Assembly (NCBI GenBank): GCA_004151065.3
Contig: NWUY0300014006.1
Coordinates: 21,192-31,606, forward strand
Length of the DNA stretch: 10,415 bases
Origin: Larix sibirica
Lineage: Eukaryota; Streptophyta; Pinopsida; Pinales; Pinaceae
Direction of reading: 5' to 3'
Shown here: one piece after another, positions 1 through 7,380 of the stretch
Numbering within the stretch: the stretch's first letter is position 1
Layout: every line of letters starts with the position of its first letter
Position numbers and translations under genes: made by a program
The notes under the pieces: generated by a model
The model's database searches: none
What the model saw: the letters and a program-made list of their open reading frames with translations, nothing else
What the model was told of the DNA's origin: nothing

Positions 1-760
1 TAATCTACCCAAACTAACTTTATTTCCTTGTGCTCTTTTCCTCTCAGTGTTCCTTTTGCCCCTCTTGGGGCAAATACTAGTTAATAGTTTATCATTCAAA
101 CTTAACATAAATCTTTTTTTAAATTACAAGAATAAATTAAAAATATGAATGACCGGCTGTAACAAATTTAACACACTTGCAACATTTAAAAAATAAAGAT
201 AAAAGGATAAAGTCAAGTGTCTAGGTATACGATCGAAAAAATAATGATTTTTAATTTGCAAATTATACCTTATCCGTTGTATTGGATGCCAAATTTTAGT
301 TTGCACGTACATCTCCATTTCTTTTCAAAACCTTCATATAATAGTTAAAAATAATTAATAGATTTTTATAGATTTTAAAGTTTAAAAAATAATATCTTTG
401 TTTTCAATCGATAGAAGTTTGTATATCAAAAAAGGTGATTGTGATTCCTACTTTAATCAACCAAACTGTATTTTACTTTATAAAAAACATGGCGTGCATT
501 GTCGATTGTCTCCCATAGCGGCCTTTTAGGGTTTGCGTGAAAATATTCTTTACTTTTCAAAAAAAAAATTAAGCGAAGAACATTTCATAGTCCTAGTCCT
601 AGCAATTTCCACCCTGACATGACCGGGTCCCCTTCTTAAACTATTTGAAATCATTGCTTGTCACTATCAAATTGAAATCATTACCTAAATCACTGTCTAG
701 TGATTAAATTTATTTTGTTGAAAGTTCTTTAAAAACATGTTTTCCGAGTATCACGGCATC
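1..760. other. A/T-rich intergenic DNA, no gene seen
   Basis: This stretch is strongly A/T-rich and broken by stops in all frames. The only open frame of note (124-318, minus) has a low-complexity Phe/Leu/Tyr/Ile-rich product and no recognisable motif, so I treat it as chance. A short perfect hairpin at 55-74 and a repeated 11-mer TTGAAATCATT (about 645-655 and 671-681) are the only structures I can point to. No LTR ends, terminal inverted repeats or coding relics were recognised. Confidence 0.6.
55..74. repeat. Short perfect inverted repeat (8-bp arms, 4-nt loop)
   Basis: TTTGCCCC at 55-62 pairs perfectly with GGGGCAAA at 67-74 across the loop TCTT. It stands out because the arms are GC-rich inside A/T-rich DNA. 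No adjacent gene or element end explains it, and it may be incidental. Confidence 0.7.
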
Positions 761-850
761 AATTTATTTGAGGGTGTCCCCCACTCTCATAACACGAGAA
801 CATTGCACATTGATGAAAAAATCCATGCATGAAATTGACATAGTATTTAT

Positions 851-890
851 ATTGAAAATAGTAAAGTGGTATTGAAAATAGTAAAGTGGG
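851..890. repeat. 20-bp tandem duplication (2 copies)
   Basis: The unit ATTGAAAATAGTAAAGTGGT (851-870) is followed at once by a copy differing only in its last base (871-890). On the minus strand this duplication lies at the 3' border of the possible LINE-like tail, where terminal micro-duplications are often found. Confidence 0.93.
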
Positions 891-1009
891 ATACAAGGTT
901 TTAGAACCAATAGTTGTCCAGTGAAGAACGAAAATACATAACAACAAAGCCTAAGATAAAACATAGAAGTCCACAGCTGGATAAAATGACAAAGACGAAA
1001 ATAGGATGT

Positions 1010-1078
1010 CCCCAAAGGACAATAAACAGAGACCCCATAGGTCATAAAGTAGAGTCCCCATAGGACAATAAGCAAAGA
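1010..1078. repeat. 23-bp minisatellite, three units
   Basis: Three head-to-tail 23-bp units start with CCCC(A/T)-type heads at 1010, 1033 and 1056. Unit 1 begins CCCCAAAGGACAATAAACAG and unit 3 begins CCCCATAGGACAATAAGCAA; unit 2 begins CCCCATAGGTCATAAAGTAG. A weaker fourth echo (GGCAAAGGACAC) follows at about 1085-1096. The array lies inside the T/G-rich (minus-sense) tract and explains the long stop-free frame there. Confidence 0.8.
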
Positions 1079-1269
1079 CACTGCGGCAAAGGACACGGAC
1101 CAAAAAGAAAACACACCATCACTGGATGGAAACATCAAAATATGAAGGCCCCCAGATAGGCTGCAATGAACAAAAAGTAACCGGAAGTCCCCATAAGAAC
1201 TGCACACAAGTGACTACAAACCTGCAAGTAGACATAACCAGGATCATGTAACAAAAAATATCATACTCA

Positions 1270-1612
1270 AACACAAAAAAAAACCTCAGAGGAATGATCT
1301 AATTTGGGTACTATCTATGAAATGAGAAATGTCTAATTTTTTTTAAATTATTTTAAAAAAAAAAATCTTTCAATTTAGTTAGTTATCATTTATTTAATTA
1401 GTTATATACAATTATAAATTTAGCCAACTTTACATAATTATAAAAATTATATATTAAATACAAAACAAAATAATTTATTATAATAAAATTGTTAAAATCA
1501 AATAGACTTATATCATTAACAAATTTTGCATAATAATAAAAATTAAAATATAAAACAAGTTAAAATAAACAATACATTATAGTTTTATACAAAAATTAAA
1601 ATATAAAGCAAG
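1270..1612. other. Very A/T-rich spacer with a 24-bp direct repeat
   Basis: Nearly pure A/T sequence without coding potential. Within it a 24-bp segment at 1538-1561 recurs at 1591-1614 with one mismatch (core AAAAATTAAAATATAAA). The second copy runs directly into the T10 tract at 1613, the tail of the minus-strand retroposon. Both copies lie on the same side of that element, so the pair is not its target-site duplication. Confidence 0.6.
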
Positions 1613-1622
1613 TTTTTTTTTT
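1613..1622 (-). other. Terminal A-tract of the minus-strand retroposon
   Basis: T10 on the plus strand is A10 on the minus strand. It follows T/G-rich 3' sequence and a short A/T-rich segment that includes a TTTATTTATAAAA-type end. Its position is what a target-primed reverse transcription product would show at its 3' border, though A-runs are also common by chance in this A/T-rich DNA. Confidence 0.5.
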
Positions 1623-1777
1623 ATAAATAAAAAGGAAACTATATTACTTCAAAAGCATATTACAAAAAGCGCTTAAAGTGCAGCCCATGGCTTACACAGT
1701 ACTGACAGTCTTTGCAGGATACCCACCGAATTACAGAAAAAGGAGCCATAACCAAAGCTAAAACCAGACCCATACCA

Positions 1778-1975
1778 TACAACCAAATACATACTACTGA
1801 GAGAGGACACCCAAAAATCAGCCATAGAGCCAAGAAGAGAAAAAGGACAGAGAGAATCCATCACAGAATATAACCTTGCATCTAAATACATATTGCTCAA
1901 AATAAAAACCCAAGACCAACCATAGAGTCGAGAGGAGGAAAAAGGAAAAAGAATAGCCATCATAGAAACCGGGAA
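1778..1975. repeat. Imperfect ~98-bp tandem duplication in retroposon 3' region
   Basis: Two diverged copies lie head to tail. CCATAGAGCCAAGAAGAG at 1822 matches CCATAGAGTCGAGAGGAG at 1920, each followed by an A/G-rich run and a CCATCA(C/T)AGAA segment. AAATACATA-type sequence at 1785 matches that at 1884. The spacing is 98-99 bp. The repeat lies in the 3' untranslated part of the minus-strand retroposon and accounts for the low-complexity 113-codon open frame there (1673-2014), which I do not call as a gene. Confidence 0.65.
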
Positions 1976-2087
1976 CCACAGAGCGGAATCAGGATGCAAC
2001 GATGATGTCTGCATCTGCGACCAACCTCTAAGTGCCTTTCACAGTCGAACCAACAACCGGATCCTCCTGAGTCTTCTGCTTCTCCGT

Positions 2088-2842
2088 CTACGCCTTCTGA
2101 GCCGAAGCAGGTTGGCAACAAGAGCTAGGCCCAGCCAAATCCACTTCCACCGATCCAGGATAAACAAAAGACAAGCCAATTTTCTTGGCTCTGGCATCTA
2201 TCTTGAGGTGCATTAGCCTGGTATTGGCATTGTGCGCCTTGCAAGCCCTGATGGGTTCCTCATCACCTTTGTTTTTAAGATAATTTGTCATAGTAACGTG
2301 CGCTACCAGATTCTTAACAACCCAATAGACCATCAACATGCGGTCATAGGTTGAGGCACGACCAGAGGTAGTTCCTGGGTCGACTACCCAGTCTTCCACC
2401 TCGCGGCGCAGATTTTCAATGGAAGTGGCCTGAGCGATAGGCCACAGACAGTGCTCAATCTGGTCAATCTCATCCCTAACCAAGGAGGGAATGCGCTGAC
2501 GAAAGAATAGGGCAGCCTTTTGAGCTCTGGCATGCGCCCTGGTCACCCGAACTTGAGAATTACCCCTCTCAACGGACATCTTGGCAGGACCCTTCAACTT
2601 CTCAGAACCGAGCTCCAAATTGGTTCCCGCACCCACACTACGCTTTAGAGCCATCGTTCCAAACCAGACAGAGTCAGGCGGACGGCCTAAACAAAAACTA
2701 TCACCCTCACACCCCCGAGCAACCTTACAACTCATGGAAGACAGGATGAACTTAAGCCAAGGCCGAAAACTATCAAACAGGCGAAGCTCGGCGAGTCTAT
2801 AAGTAACCAGAGGCTGCGTGAGCATACCATCATCAAAACATC
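2088..2842 (-). CDS. Unidentified ORF of a retroposon, 5'-open (possibly ORF1-like)
   Basis: This is the longest stop-free frame in the window. The first ATG at 2825 gives 245 residues, but codons upstream stay open to the N at 2843, so the true start may be missing; an internal Met near residue 58 (MALKRSVGAG) is another candidate start. The product is hydrophilic, Arg/Lys/Ala-rich in its middle (TRAHARAQKAALFF, then RDEIDQIEHCLWPIAQ) and has a plausible helical stretch around residues 140-190 (ENLRREVEDWVVD, RMLMVYWVVKNLVAHVTM). It has no zinc knuckle, RT, protease or integrase motif. GC content is clearly above the flanks, which supports past coding selection. The frame ends in TAG; the next 19 codons are also open and charged before a second TAG at 2028-2030, so the first stop may be a decay mutation. 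It could be a LINE ORF1, the C-terminal end of a longer protein, or a retrocopied host gene. I do not recognise the family. Confidence 0.4.
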
Positions 2843-2843
2843 N
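2843..2843. other. Single ambiguous base at an element boundary
   Basis: One N separates the 5'-open minus-strand ORF on its left from a plus-strand copia gag relic on its right. Because both features are cut exactly here, the N may mark an assembly join or a collapsed gap rather than one uncertain base. Confidence 0.7.
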
Positions 2844-3242
2844 AGAAGTTAAAGTGGAAGATGATGATACTAAAGCTGTTATGTTAAATAGTTTGCCTAC
2901 CAGATATCAAATATAGTATTTACTCTGAGTAAAATAGTTATTAGTTTGGGAATATCGATTTTTTCCCTTTTTCACGAGAACAATTAAAAGAGTTGATTCA
3001 AAAAATGAAGATAAAGTAATATTTTTGAAACACCAATACAATCTTCCTTTCAAGGCAAAAAAACATGAGTAACCTCCAAAGTTTTAAAGGAAATATATCT
3101 ATGTTATTATTGCAAGCAAAAAGGACACATCCTCATAAAATGTATATAGAGAGCACAAGATCCAATTGATGGAAAACTAAAGAATAAAACTTTGGTTGTT
3201 GTCGATAGTAACAAAGAACAATGTGGTTTTTCCACACATTAA
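2844..3242 (+). pseudogene. gag: Ty1/copia gag relic with CCHC zinc knuckle
   Basis: Gag packages retrotransposon RNA into virus-like particles. The start of this stretch reads LNSLPTRYQ after an acidic run, resembling the copia gag core segment LxSLPxxY. Further on, in another frame, a perfect CX2CX4HX4C knuckle is encoded at 3102-3143 (CYYCKQKGHILIKC), preceded by KVLKEIYL and followed, after an in-frame TAG at 3147, by a charged tail ending at TAA 3240-3242. Several stops and at least one frame change separate the two parts, so the gene is dead. Nothing is visible of protease, integrase, reverse transcriptase or RNase H downstream, although a 3' LTR in the same orientation follows. The 5' part is lost at the N at 2843. 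Confidence 0.7.
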
Positions 3243-3247
3243 AAATA

Positions 3248-3271
3248 TCCTCCTCTTGATGGCGAGGAGGA
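3248..3271. repeat. Perfect hairpin at the end of the copia gag relic
   Basis: TCCTCCTC at 3248-3255 pairs with GAGGAGGA at 3264-3271 around an 8-nt loop. It lies just after the gag relic stops, where the missing pol region would start, so it may mark or have promoted the deletion. That role is speculative. Confidence 0.6.
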
Positions 3272-3598
3272 ATGTGTATTAATCTGATGAGTTTTTTCAA
3301 TAAAGATTTGTTCTCACTACAAATAAATTTGTAAACATTAGAGTATGCCCATGTTTACGTGTATGACGAATAGTTGGGTGTGTCCCTATTTGCACATAGT
3401 TGACTTCTTTAGTGTGAACAAATGTGCGTGTCCTTGTTCACATGGATGTAATGTGTATGAACTAAATATGTGTCCTAGATCATACTACCCCTATTGGATT
3501 GGTGATATATTCACATCCATCGATGATGTATCGAATTAGAGTTTGCCCTAGTTGTCTTGAGGAGTGATAGCGTGTTCCCTTTGGATTATGTATGTAAT
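3272..3598. other. Unassigned internal DNA with degenerate ~42-48-bp periodicity
   Basis: This segment lies between the gag relic and the polypurine tract. The word GTGTCC recurs at 3380, 3428 and 3470, each followed within about 20 bp by variants of TTGCACAT, TTGTTCACAT or AGATCATAC. An earlier echo (TATGCCCATGTTTACGTG) starts near 3344. This suggests a decayed tandem array with spacing 42-48 bp. The 64-codon open frame at 3345-3539 is Cys-rich because of the repeated TGT words and is not supported as a gene. Confidence 0.4.
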
Positions 3599-3609
3599 AA
3601 GGGGAGGAG
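3599..3609 (+). promoter_or_regulatory. Polypurine tract of the copia-type remnant
   Basis: AAGGGGAGGAG directly abuts TGTTGG at 3610. In LTR retrotransposons this purine tract primes plus-strand DNA synthesis and lies immediately upstream of the 3' LTR. Its exact abutment fixes both the orientation (plus) and the left border of the LTR. Confidence 0.8.
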
Positions 3610-3880
3610 TGTTGGAAATAATAGGTTATTACATCATAGTCCAATGATGTATTAGCCTTATGTTTGTCATAATATATTATTGGGTGTGTGTGTTTGTGAG
3701 TTGAGATAACAATTCACCGTAGATTAGGATTAGTTGAGTGAGGATAAGGAGAGATAGCTACATACTCTTATTTAGTAGGAATCGGTCATTTGTATAAATA
3801 TCTCTCCAAGAATGAATAAATATGATAATTTTTTTGGTGCATATCCCTCTCTCTTCATATTGCTGATTTTATGTTTTACA
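3610..3880 (+). mobile_element. 3' LTR of a Ty1/copia-type element (~271 bp)
   Basis: The LTR begins TGTTGGAAATAATAGG right after a polypurine tract; TGTTGG is a frequent copia LTR start. Within it are a TATA box (TATAAATA, 3793-3800) and an AATAAA poly(A) signal (3815-3820). The right end is set at ...ATGTTTTACA (3880), the first good CA end after a pyrimidine-rich stretch; it is less certain than the left. A few hundred base pairs is a normal size for copia LTRs. No matching 5' LTR lies in the window, so the copy is incomplete or its left part was lost at the N at 2843. A target-site duplication cannot be checked. Confidence 0.7.
3793..3820 (+). promoter_or_regulatory. LTR TATA box and poly(A) signal
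   Basis: TATAAATA at 3793-3800 and AATAAA at 3815-3820 lie in the second half of the LTR, in the order expected for the U3/R region of a copia LTR. As a 3' LTR copy attached to a dead element, activity is unlikely to matter to the element itself. Confidence 0.5.
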
Positions 3881-4769
3881 AAATCAATCAAAATAATCAG
3901 AGAATCATATTATATCTAAACTACATCAAGTGTTTTTTAAATAATGGTTAATGAGACCTATGAGACTTGCAATACCAAAAACATACAAAACAAATTAAAA
4001 AGTATTATTGCTAAACATGTGTTTTCTATAATATGTATACACTAGTCCAAAAAAAATACTAAATAAATATTTTTACTATATTTACTTTCATATAGCTATT
4101 AATAGATTTTTTATGATGCCTTTCAATTTTTGGGAAGATTATGAAAATTCCAAAGGATTAACGATGTGATATTTGAAATATGCCAATAGGGATGTCAAAA
4201 GAAGTGTGCAAGGCAATGGGCGATGAAATAAAAACAATTGAATCATAAGAGGAGTTATACCAACAATAATGTGCGTCAAACGTATGCAATCATTGATTTT
4301 CTATGTATAATCAAAGAGTTTAATTATCACTTTAAATACTAGTTCTCAATTGTTTTGTTGTTGCGGAAAAGAAAACAAATGAAACCCATTCAACGCATAA
4401 GATGGGACGATGAGAATATCATGGATTTAATTATTAAGCTGACAAGTTATCTAAAGAGACTTTGGTCTTGCAAGAGGGTACCTTACTTGAACATGAATGA
4501 AGGGGGGGCGCTCTCCTTCTCTCCATGGTTAGATACGTATACTAAGCATGACCTAGGATGATCTATTATTAGTTTTTTGTCACATAGATGATTGTGCACT
4601 CATGAATGTTTTGATTGTTTCCCCCCTATTATGTAATTTAGAATTGTTGTTTGGATAAAGCAGTTTTTTGGAAACTAAAAGAAGATTGTGATGATAGTAA
4701 TTTTTTCCTCTAGAGAAATTGACAAAAGAGTGTATTTCTCTAGAGAAGCTAACACATAAATCTTTGATA
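3881..4769. other. A/T-rich spacer, no supported gene
   Basis: Sequence flanking the copia LTR on the left and the long LTR on the right. The best open frame (4355-4561, plus, 68 codons) starts MLLRKRKQMKPIQRIRWDD, is basic at its N terminus, has no homolog I recognise, and lacks a clear GC or codon signal. A G7 run occurs at 4502-4508. The only firm structure is the inverted repeat at 4708-4745. I see no terminal repeats that would define another element. Confidence 0.5.
4708..4745. repeat. Inverted repeat with 12-bp perfect arms
   Basis: CTCTAGAGAAAT at 4708-4719 is the exact reverse complement of ATTTCTCTAGAG at 4734-4745, with a 14-nt loop. Each arm also holds the self-complementary octamer CTCTAGAG. 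It ends 24 bp before the left LTR copy, so it may have been part of the target site or of an older element. Confidence 0.85.
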
Positions 4770-5945
4770 TGTAATGTACCCGGCACCCTCAGTCATCCAT
4801 AGAGACAATGAGGTACTCATATTTCACTTATAAAATTCAACTCTGGATGCCAATTTTGATTTCCACGGATTTTCAAACAATTCAACACGAAAAATAAATA
4901 TACATGGTCACTCAAATTATCTTATGCATACATTATAATTTACATGCAATTCAAGCATGAAACAAACACACATGTCATACCAAGCAATTCCATGCATTTA
5001 GACATTCACATAACATGAATAAATTAACCAATATAAACACATATATAACCATGGCATTTCACATACAGTAAGACACTTATCTTTTAATTATCCAACTGGC
5101 TACAGGTGAAGGACGTTCCTCCCAGCCATAGGATATTTCAAGCCATATCTTTCTTTGACATGCCACCCCCGAGTTGGGGCTATCAATACACAAGGTCAAA
5201 GCTCTCTCCCAAACCTCCACGCACCTCAATCTCTCATGCAACCCAGTGGTGCATAAACCCCCTCCATAGTTGTCCCAATTCTTTATTCTCCTTCCCCATC
5301 AACCTTCGCAACACCAGGAACAAAGCCCCCTTCTCTGAGCTAATAACCCCTCGAGAAGCCTCCAGTTCCCTTCTAGTTCTCTAGCACAGGTTGGACGGGA
5401 AGTCTCCAAATTGGGACTCTAGGGCACAAGCTACAAGATAGGCTCCTCTTATGCACCAGTATACCAGGGTTAATGGCATGGAAAGTTTGAATTAATCAAT
5501 GGAATCTCGGTTCCTCTATCATGGGTACAAAACTCTTACAGTTCAAGGTGATGGCAAGGATGAGGAGGAATGAATCATTCGAATCCACGAAGGAACAAAT
5601 ACCTCTCCAGCTAAACTCTCACTTTTTATATGCATGGTTTAGATTTCCATGTGGATTCTCTACATGTGACCATTTTCACCCTCTTAATCCCCTCTTATGA
5701 TAATTAAATAATGCTCAATCAAAGCATGTCCCTCAATCATGGTTTAGGAACTTTGTTTAAATTGATAAGGCTAGGGAAATCCGCTTAAGCCCAATAAGGT
5801 CATTTTCCCTTAACCCACTATCACTTCCCTACTTGTGGAATCATAGCCCTCCATCTCTTCTTTGTCCTTCTTCCTCTGCATCCATTAGATATTTTATATT
5901 ATCATTAAAATTGTACATATTTACAAAGTCTTGGTCACCCTGGAC
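4770..5945 (-). mobile_element. Long LTR, family copy 1 (truncated at an N)
   Basis: This 1176-bp stretch aligns along its whole length with 8337-9512, which spans the same number of bases. Identity judged by eye is high in the right half (roughly 85-90%) and lower in the left. The left end TGTAATGTACCCGG mirrors the left end TGTAACATACCCGG of copy 2, so on the minus strand it is the LTR 3' end. A minus-strand TATA box (TATAAAAA) lies at 5623-5630 within a well-conserved block. The last ~74 bp present in copy 2 are absent because the sequence meets an N at 5946. The 92-codon open frame at 5106-5384 is an LTR by-product. Family: probably Ty3/gypsy-like by length and TGTAA...TTACA ends, but no coding region proves it. 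Confidence 0.8.
5623..5630 (-). promoter_or_regulatory. LTR TATA box, copy 1
   Basis: On the minus strand this reads TATAAAAA within CATGCATATAAAAAGTGAG. The same block is kept in copy 2 of the LTR, at 9179-9186, in an equivalent position, as expected for the U3 promoter of this family. It is the best-supported promoter motif of the long LTR. Confidence 0.5.
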
Positions 5946-5946
5946 N
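5946..5946. other. Single ambiguous base that cuts the LTR
   Basis: Immediately left, the sequence matches the LTR up to GTCACCCTGGAC; immediately right, it no longer matches copy 2 (which goes on CATTTGTTTAGGG). The N thus lies at the exact breakpoint, suggesting an assembly join or unresolved gap. Confidence 0.75.
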
Positions 5947-6181
5947 AAAACTGAAACTGAAATACATTGACAATGGCAAGCAGCAAAAAGCAAGAAGCGA
6001 AAATTTAGTCAAGGGATTACTGAATAAACAAAAAGCGTTTATATAAGGAGATAGATCCTTTCTTTCTCATTATCAAGGCATTTACTTCTTTTAATGGAGG
6101 TATTCTCTTCTCTCTATCAATGCAATCCTCTTCATAGATGGATTTTGGCTCACTTTGGAACTTCAAATTTATTTCAGCCTA
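5947..6181. other. Unassigned DNA with promoter-like TATATAAG
   Basis: No coding potential is seen. TATATAAG at 6040-6047 follows an A-rich stretch and is followed by a C/T-rich stretch (CTTTCTTTCTC, TTCTCTTCTCTCTATC), a pattern like the TATA and leader part of a plant LTR or promoter. No LTR ends or downstream gene were found to confirm this. Confidence 0.3.
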
Positions 6182-6349
6182 TGGTTTACTGTGTGTTGCA
6201 AATATCTCCTATTTCTCCTGATATTTCCGATTTTTCTTGAGTTTTTTTATTTTTCAAGTTGTCGATTTTTTGGTTTACTGTGTGTTGCAAATATCTCCTA
6301 TTTCTCCTGATATTTCCGATTTTTCTTGAGTTTTTCAAGTTACCCATTT
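6182..6349. repeat. 89-bp tandem duplication, recent-looking
   Basis: Unit 1 is 6182-6270 and unit 2 starts at 6271. The first 65 bases of each (from TGGTTTACTGTGTGTTGC) are identical, then unit 2 lacks about 11 bases in the T-rich part. The perfect match contrasts with the decay of everything nearby. On the minus strand the repeat yields a repeated peptide in a 96-codon open frame (6186-6476), rich in Asn, Ile and Lys, which I do not regard as a gene. Looser echoes (ATATTCCTGATAAAT) follow to about 6450. Confidence 0.93.
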
Positions 6350-7272
6350 TTCCAGTATTTTTATAATTCTTCAAGTCTAGGTTTCTTCTTGTAGATATAT
6401 TCTGATAAATTCCAATATTTTCTCCAATATTCCTGATAAATGTCTTTGCAAACCCCCTCGGCGATATATTCCCCAAAATGATGTTTGCCTAAGTATGCCA
6501 GAAGAGTTTTTATCTGTGGATAGAACTGATTCTTGTTTGAAATACTAGGTATATTCAGACATGTCAAACACCTTAAGCCAAACGCTCACAAATAGATAAA
6601 AAGCAATACACCAATGATCCATCAACTCTAAGCTCATATACTATGAATCTCGTCGACATGGACGCTTGCAGAAATTTAAAAAATAAATTGATCTCTGTTC
6701 TCAGGGTAACTCTGAATGCAAACTGCTCTGCTCTTAATTATCAATAGCTTGCAGAAAATAATTCTTTTGTTTTGGGAACTCTGTCGAGAAGAGTTTCAGT
6801 ACTTGGATTGCTGCATTCAAATGGTTATAAAAAAGAAGCACCCAATAACCACTGGATTGCTCATGGCTACCTTGCACATCCTTTCAACCTGGCCAAAAAA
6901 GACGCTTTGAGAATGAAAGTGTAGGAGGAAATAGAGAGAATTGGGGGGTAAGGGAAGGTCAGCAACCATAACCGTTCATTTCCCATTCCTCAACTTTCTC
7001 TCCTATTTTATTTTCTTGTTTTCATTAATCTATTTTTCCTCTCACATTTGTCTCATTCATTTTCATTTTTTTTATATAAATTTCTACAATGTTTACTGCA
7101 TTGTCTTTCATACATTTTTAATTGTCGAATGTATTTGCAGGTATTGAGGCTTACCCCATTCTCATTCAGATCCATTTCGGATCACACCTCCCCATTGAGA
7201 GGCTTTTGGTCTCCAAAAGTTTAAGGAAACCAATCTGGATCAATGCACTTTCTATCTACTTCTTTGGAATGT
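6350..7272. other. Spacer with no supported gene
   Basis: The short open frames here (6361-6567 minus, 6716-6910 plus, 6941-7147 plus) have no recognised motif; the last is Phe/Ser-rich because the DNA is a T-rich tract. From about 6975 to 7140 the plus strand is strongly pyrimidine/T-rich, contains TATATAAAT near 7072, and ends in TGTATTTGCAG|GTATTG at about 7140. That is a good-looking intron 3' splice site, but there is no exon partner. No element ends were recognised. Confidence 0.45.
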
Positions 7273-7380
7273 GAGCTCTAACTTTAGCTCTCGGCCACAA
7301 CGTCGACTTTGGCTCTGGCTCGTGGCTCTATCTACTAGCTCTAGTCCTGGCTATGGCTTTGGCTCTTGGTTCTGGCTCGC
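7273..7380. repeat. Degenerate GGCTCT-like hexamer tract
   Basis: The words AGCTCT, GGCTCT, GGCTCG, GGCTAT and GGCTTT recur on the plus strand, often 6 bases apart (for example GGCTCTGGCTCGTGGCTC and GGCTATGGCTTTGGCTCT). It is GC-richer than its surroundings. In one frame it would encode Ala/Leu/Gly/Ser-rich peptide, and in the reverse frame Arg/Ala/Glu/Pro-rich peptide. A decayed microsatellite is the simplest reading; the end of a repeat-encoding reading frame from the neighbouring relic is an alternative. Confidence 0.6.

Larger units (their letters stand above)
764..1260 (-). mobile_element. Possible LINE-like 3' untranslated tail (minus strand)
   Basis: Read on the minus strand, this tract is T/G-rich with phrases such as CCTATGGGGACT, CTTTGGGGAC and GGTTCTAAAACCTTGTATCCC. 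It ends in a short tandem duplication before A/T-rich flank. T/G-rich 3' regions ending in a short terminal repeat or A-tract are common in plant non-LTR retrotransposons. The 147-codon open frame on the minus strand (764-1207) encodes a Phe/Leu/Cys/Ser-rich product with no domain and overlaps a tandem repeat, so I read it as a by-product of composition and not a protein. No reverse transcriptase is visible. The LINE assignment is inference from texture only. Confidence 0.25.
1613..2842 (-). mobile_element. Poly(A)-tailed retroposon, 5'-truncated at an N
   Basis: Read on the minus strand, this unit has three parts in order: a GC-richer open reading frame (2842-2088), a T/G-rich 3' region of about 470 bp, and a terminal A10 tract (T10 at 1613-1622 on the plus strand) preceded by an A/T-rich end. 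ORF, 3' UTR and A-tail in that order fit a non-LTR retrotransposon, a non-autonomous relative of one, or a processed retrocopy of a host transcript. No reverse transcriptase or endonuclease motif is visible. The 5' end is lost because the sequence meets an N at 2843 and continues as an unrelated copia remnant. A target-site duplication cannot be tested without the true 5' flank. Confidence 0.45.

Noticed and set aside
764-1207. 147-codon minus-strand open frame, hydrophobic, could pass for a membrane protein
   Set aside because: It overlaps a 23-bp tandem repeat and a 20-bp duplication, its product is a by-product of T-rich DNA (Phe/Leu/Ser/Cys), and no domain is visible.
1673-2014. 113-codon minus-strand open frame downstream of the retroposon ORF
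   Set aside because: It lies in the T/G-rich 3' region with an imperfect duplication and reads as low-complexity Ser/Phe/Leu/Trp. The GC and codon signal of the preceding ORF is gone.
4355-4561. 68-codon plus-strand frame with a basic start and RIRWDDENIMDLI, faintly like a Myb/SANT-type transposon domain
   Set aside because: The likeness rests on a few residues, the frame is short, and no transposase, TIRs or target duplications were seen.
5106-5384. 92-codon plus-strand open frame in the left LTR
   Set aside because: It is antisense to the LTR and the matching part of copy 2 is not open in the same way, so it is not conserved as protein.
6186-6476. 96-codon minus-strand frame with a repeated Asn/Ile/Lys/Gly-rich peptide
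   Set aside because: The peptide repeat comes directly from the 89-bp DNA duplication in T-rich sequence; there is no motif or codon signal.
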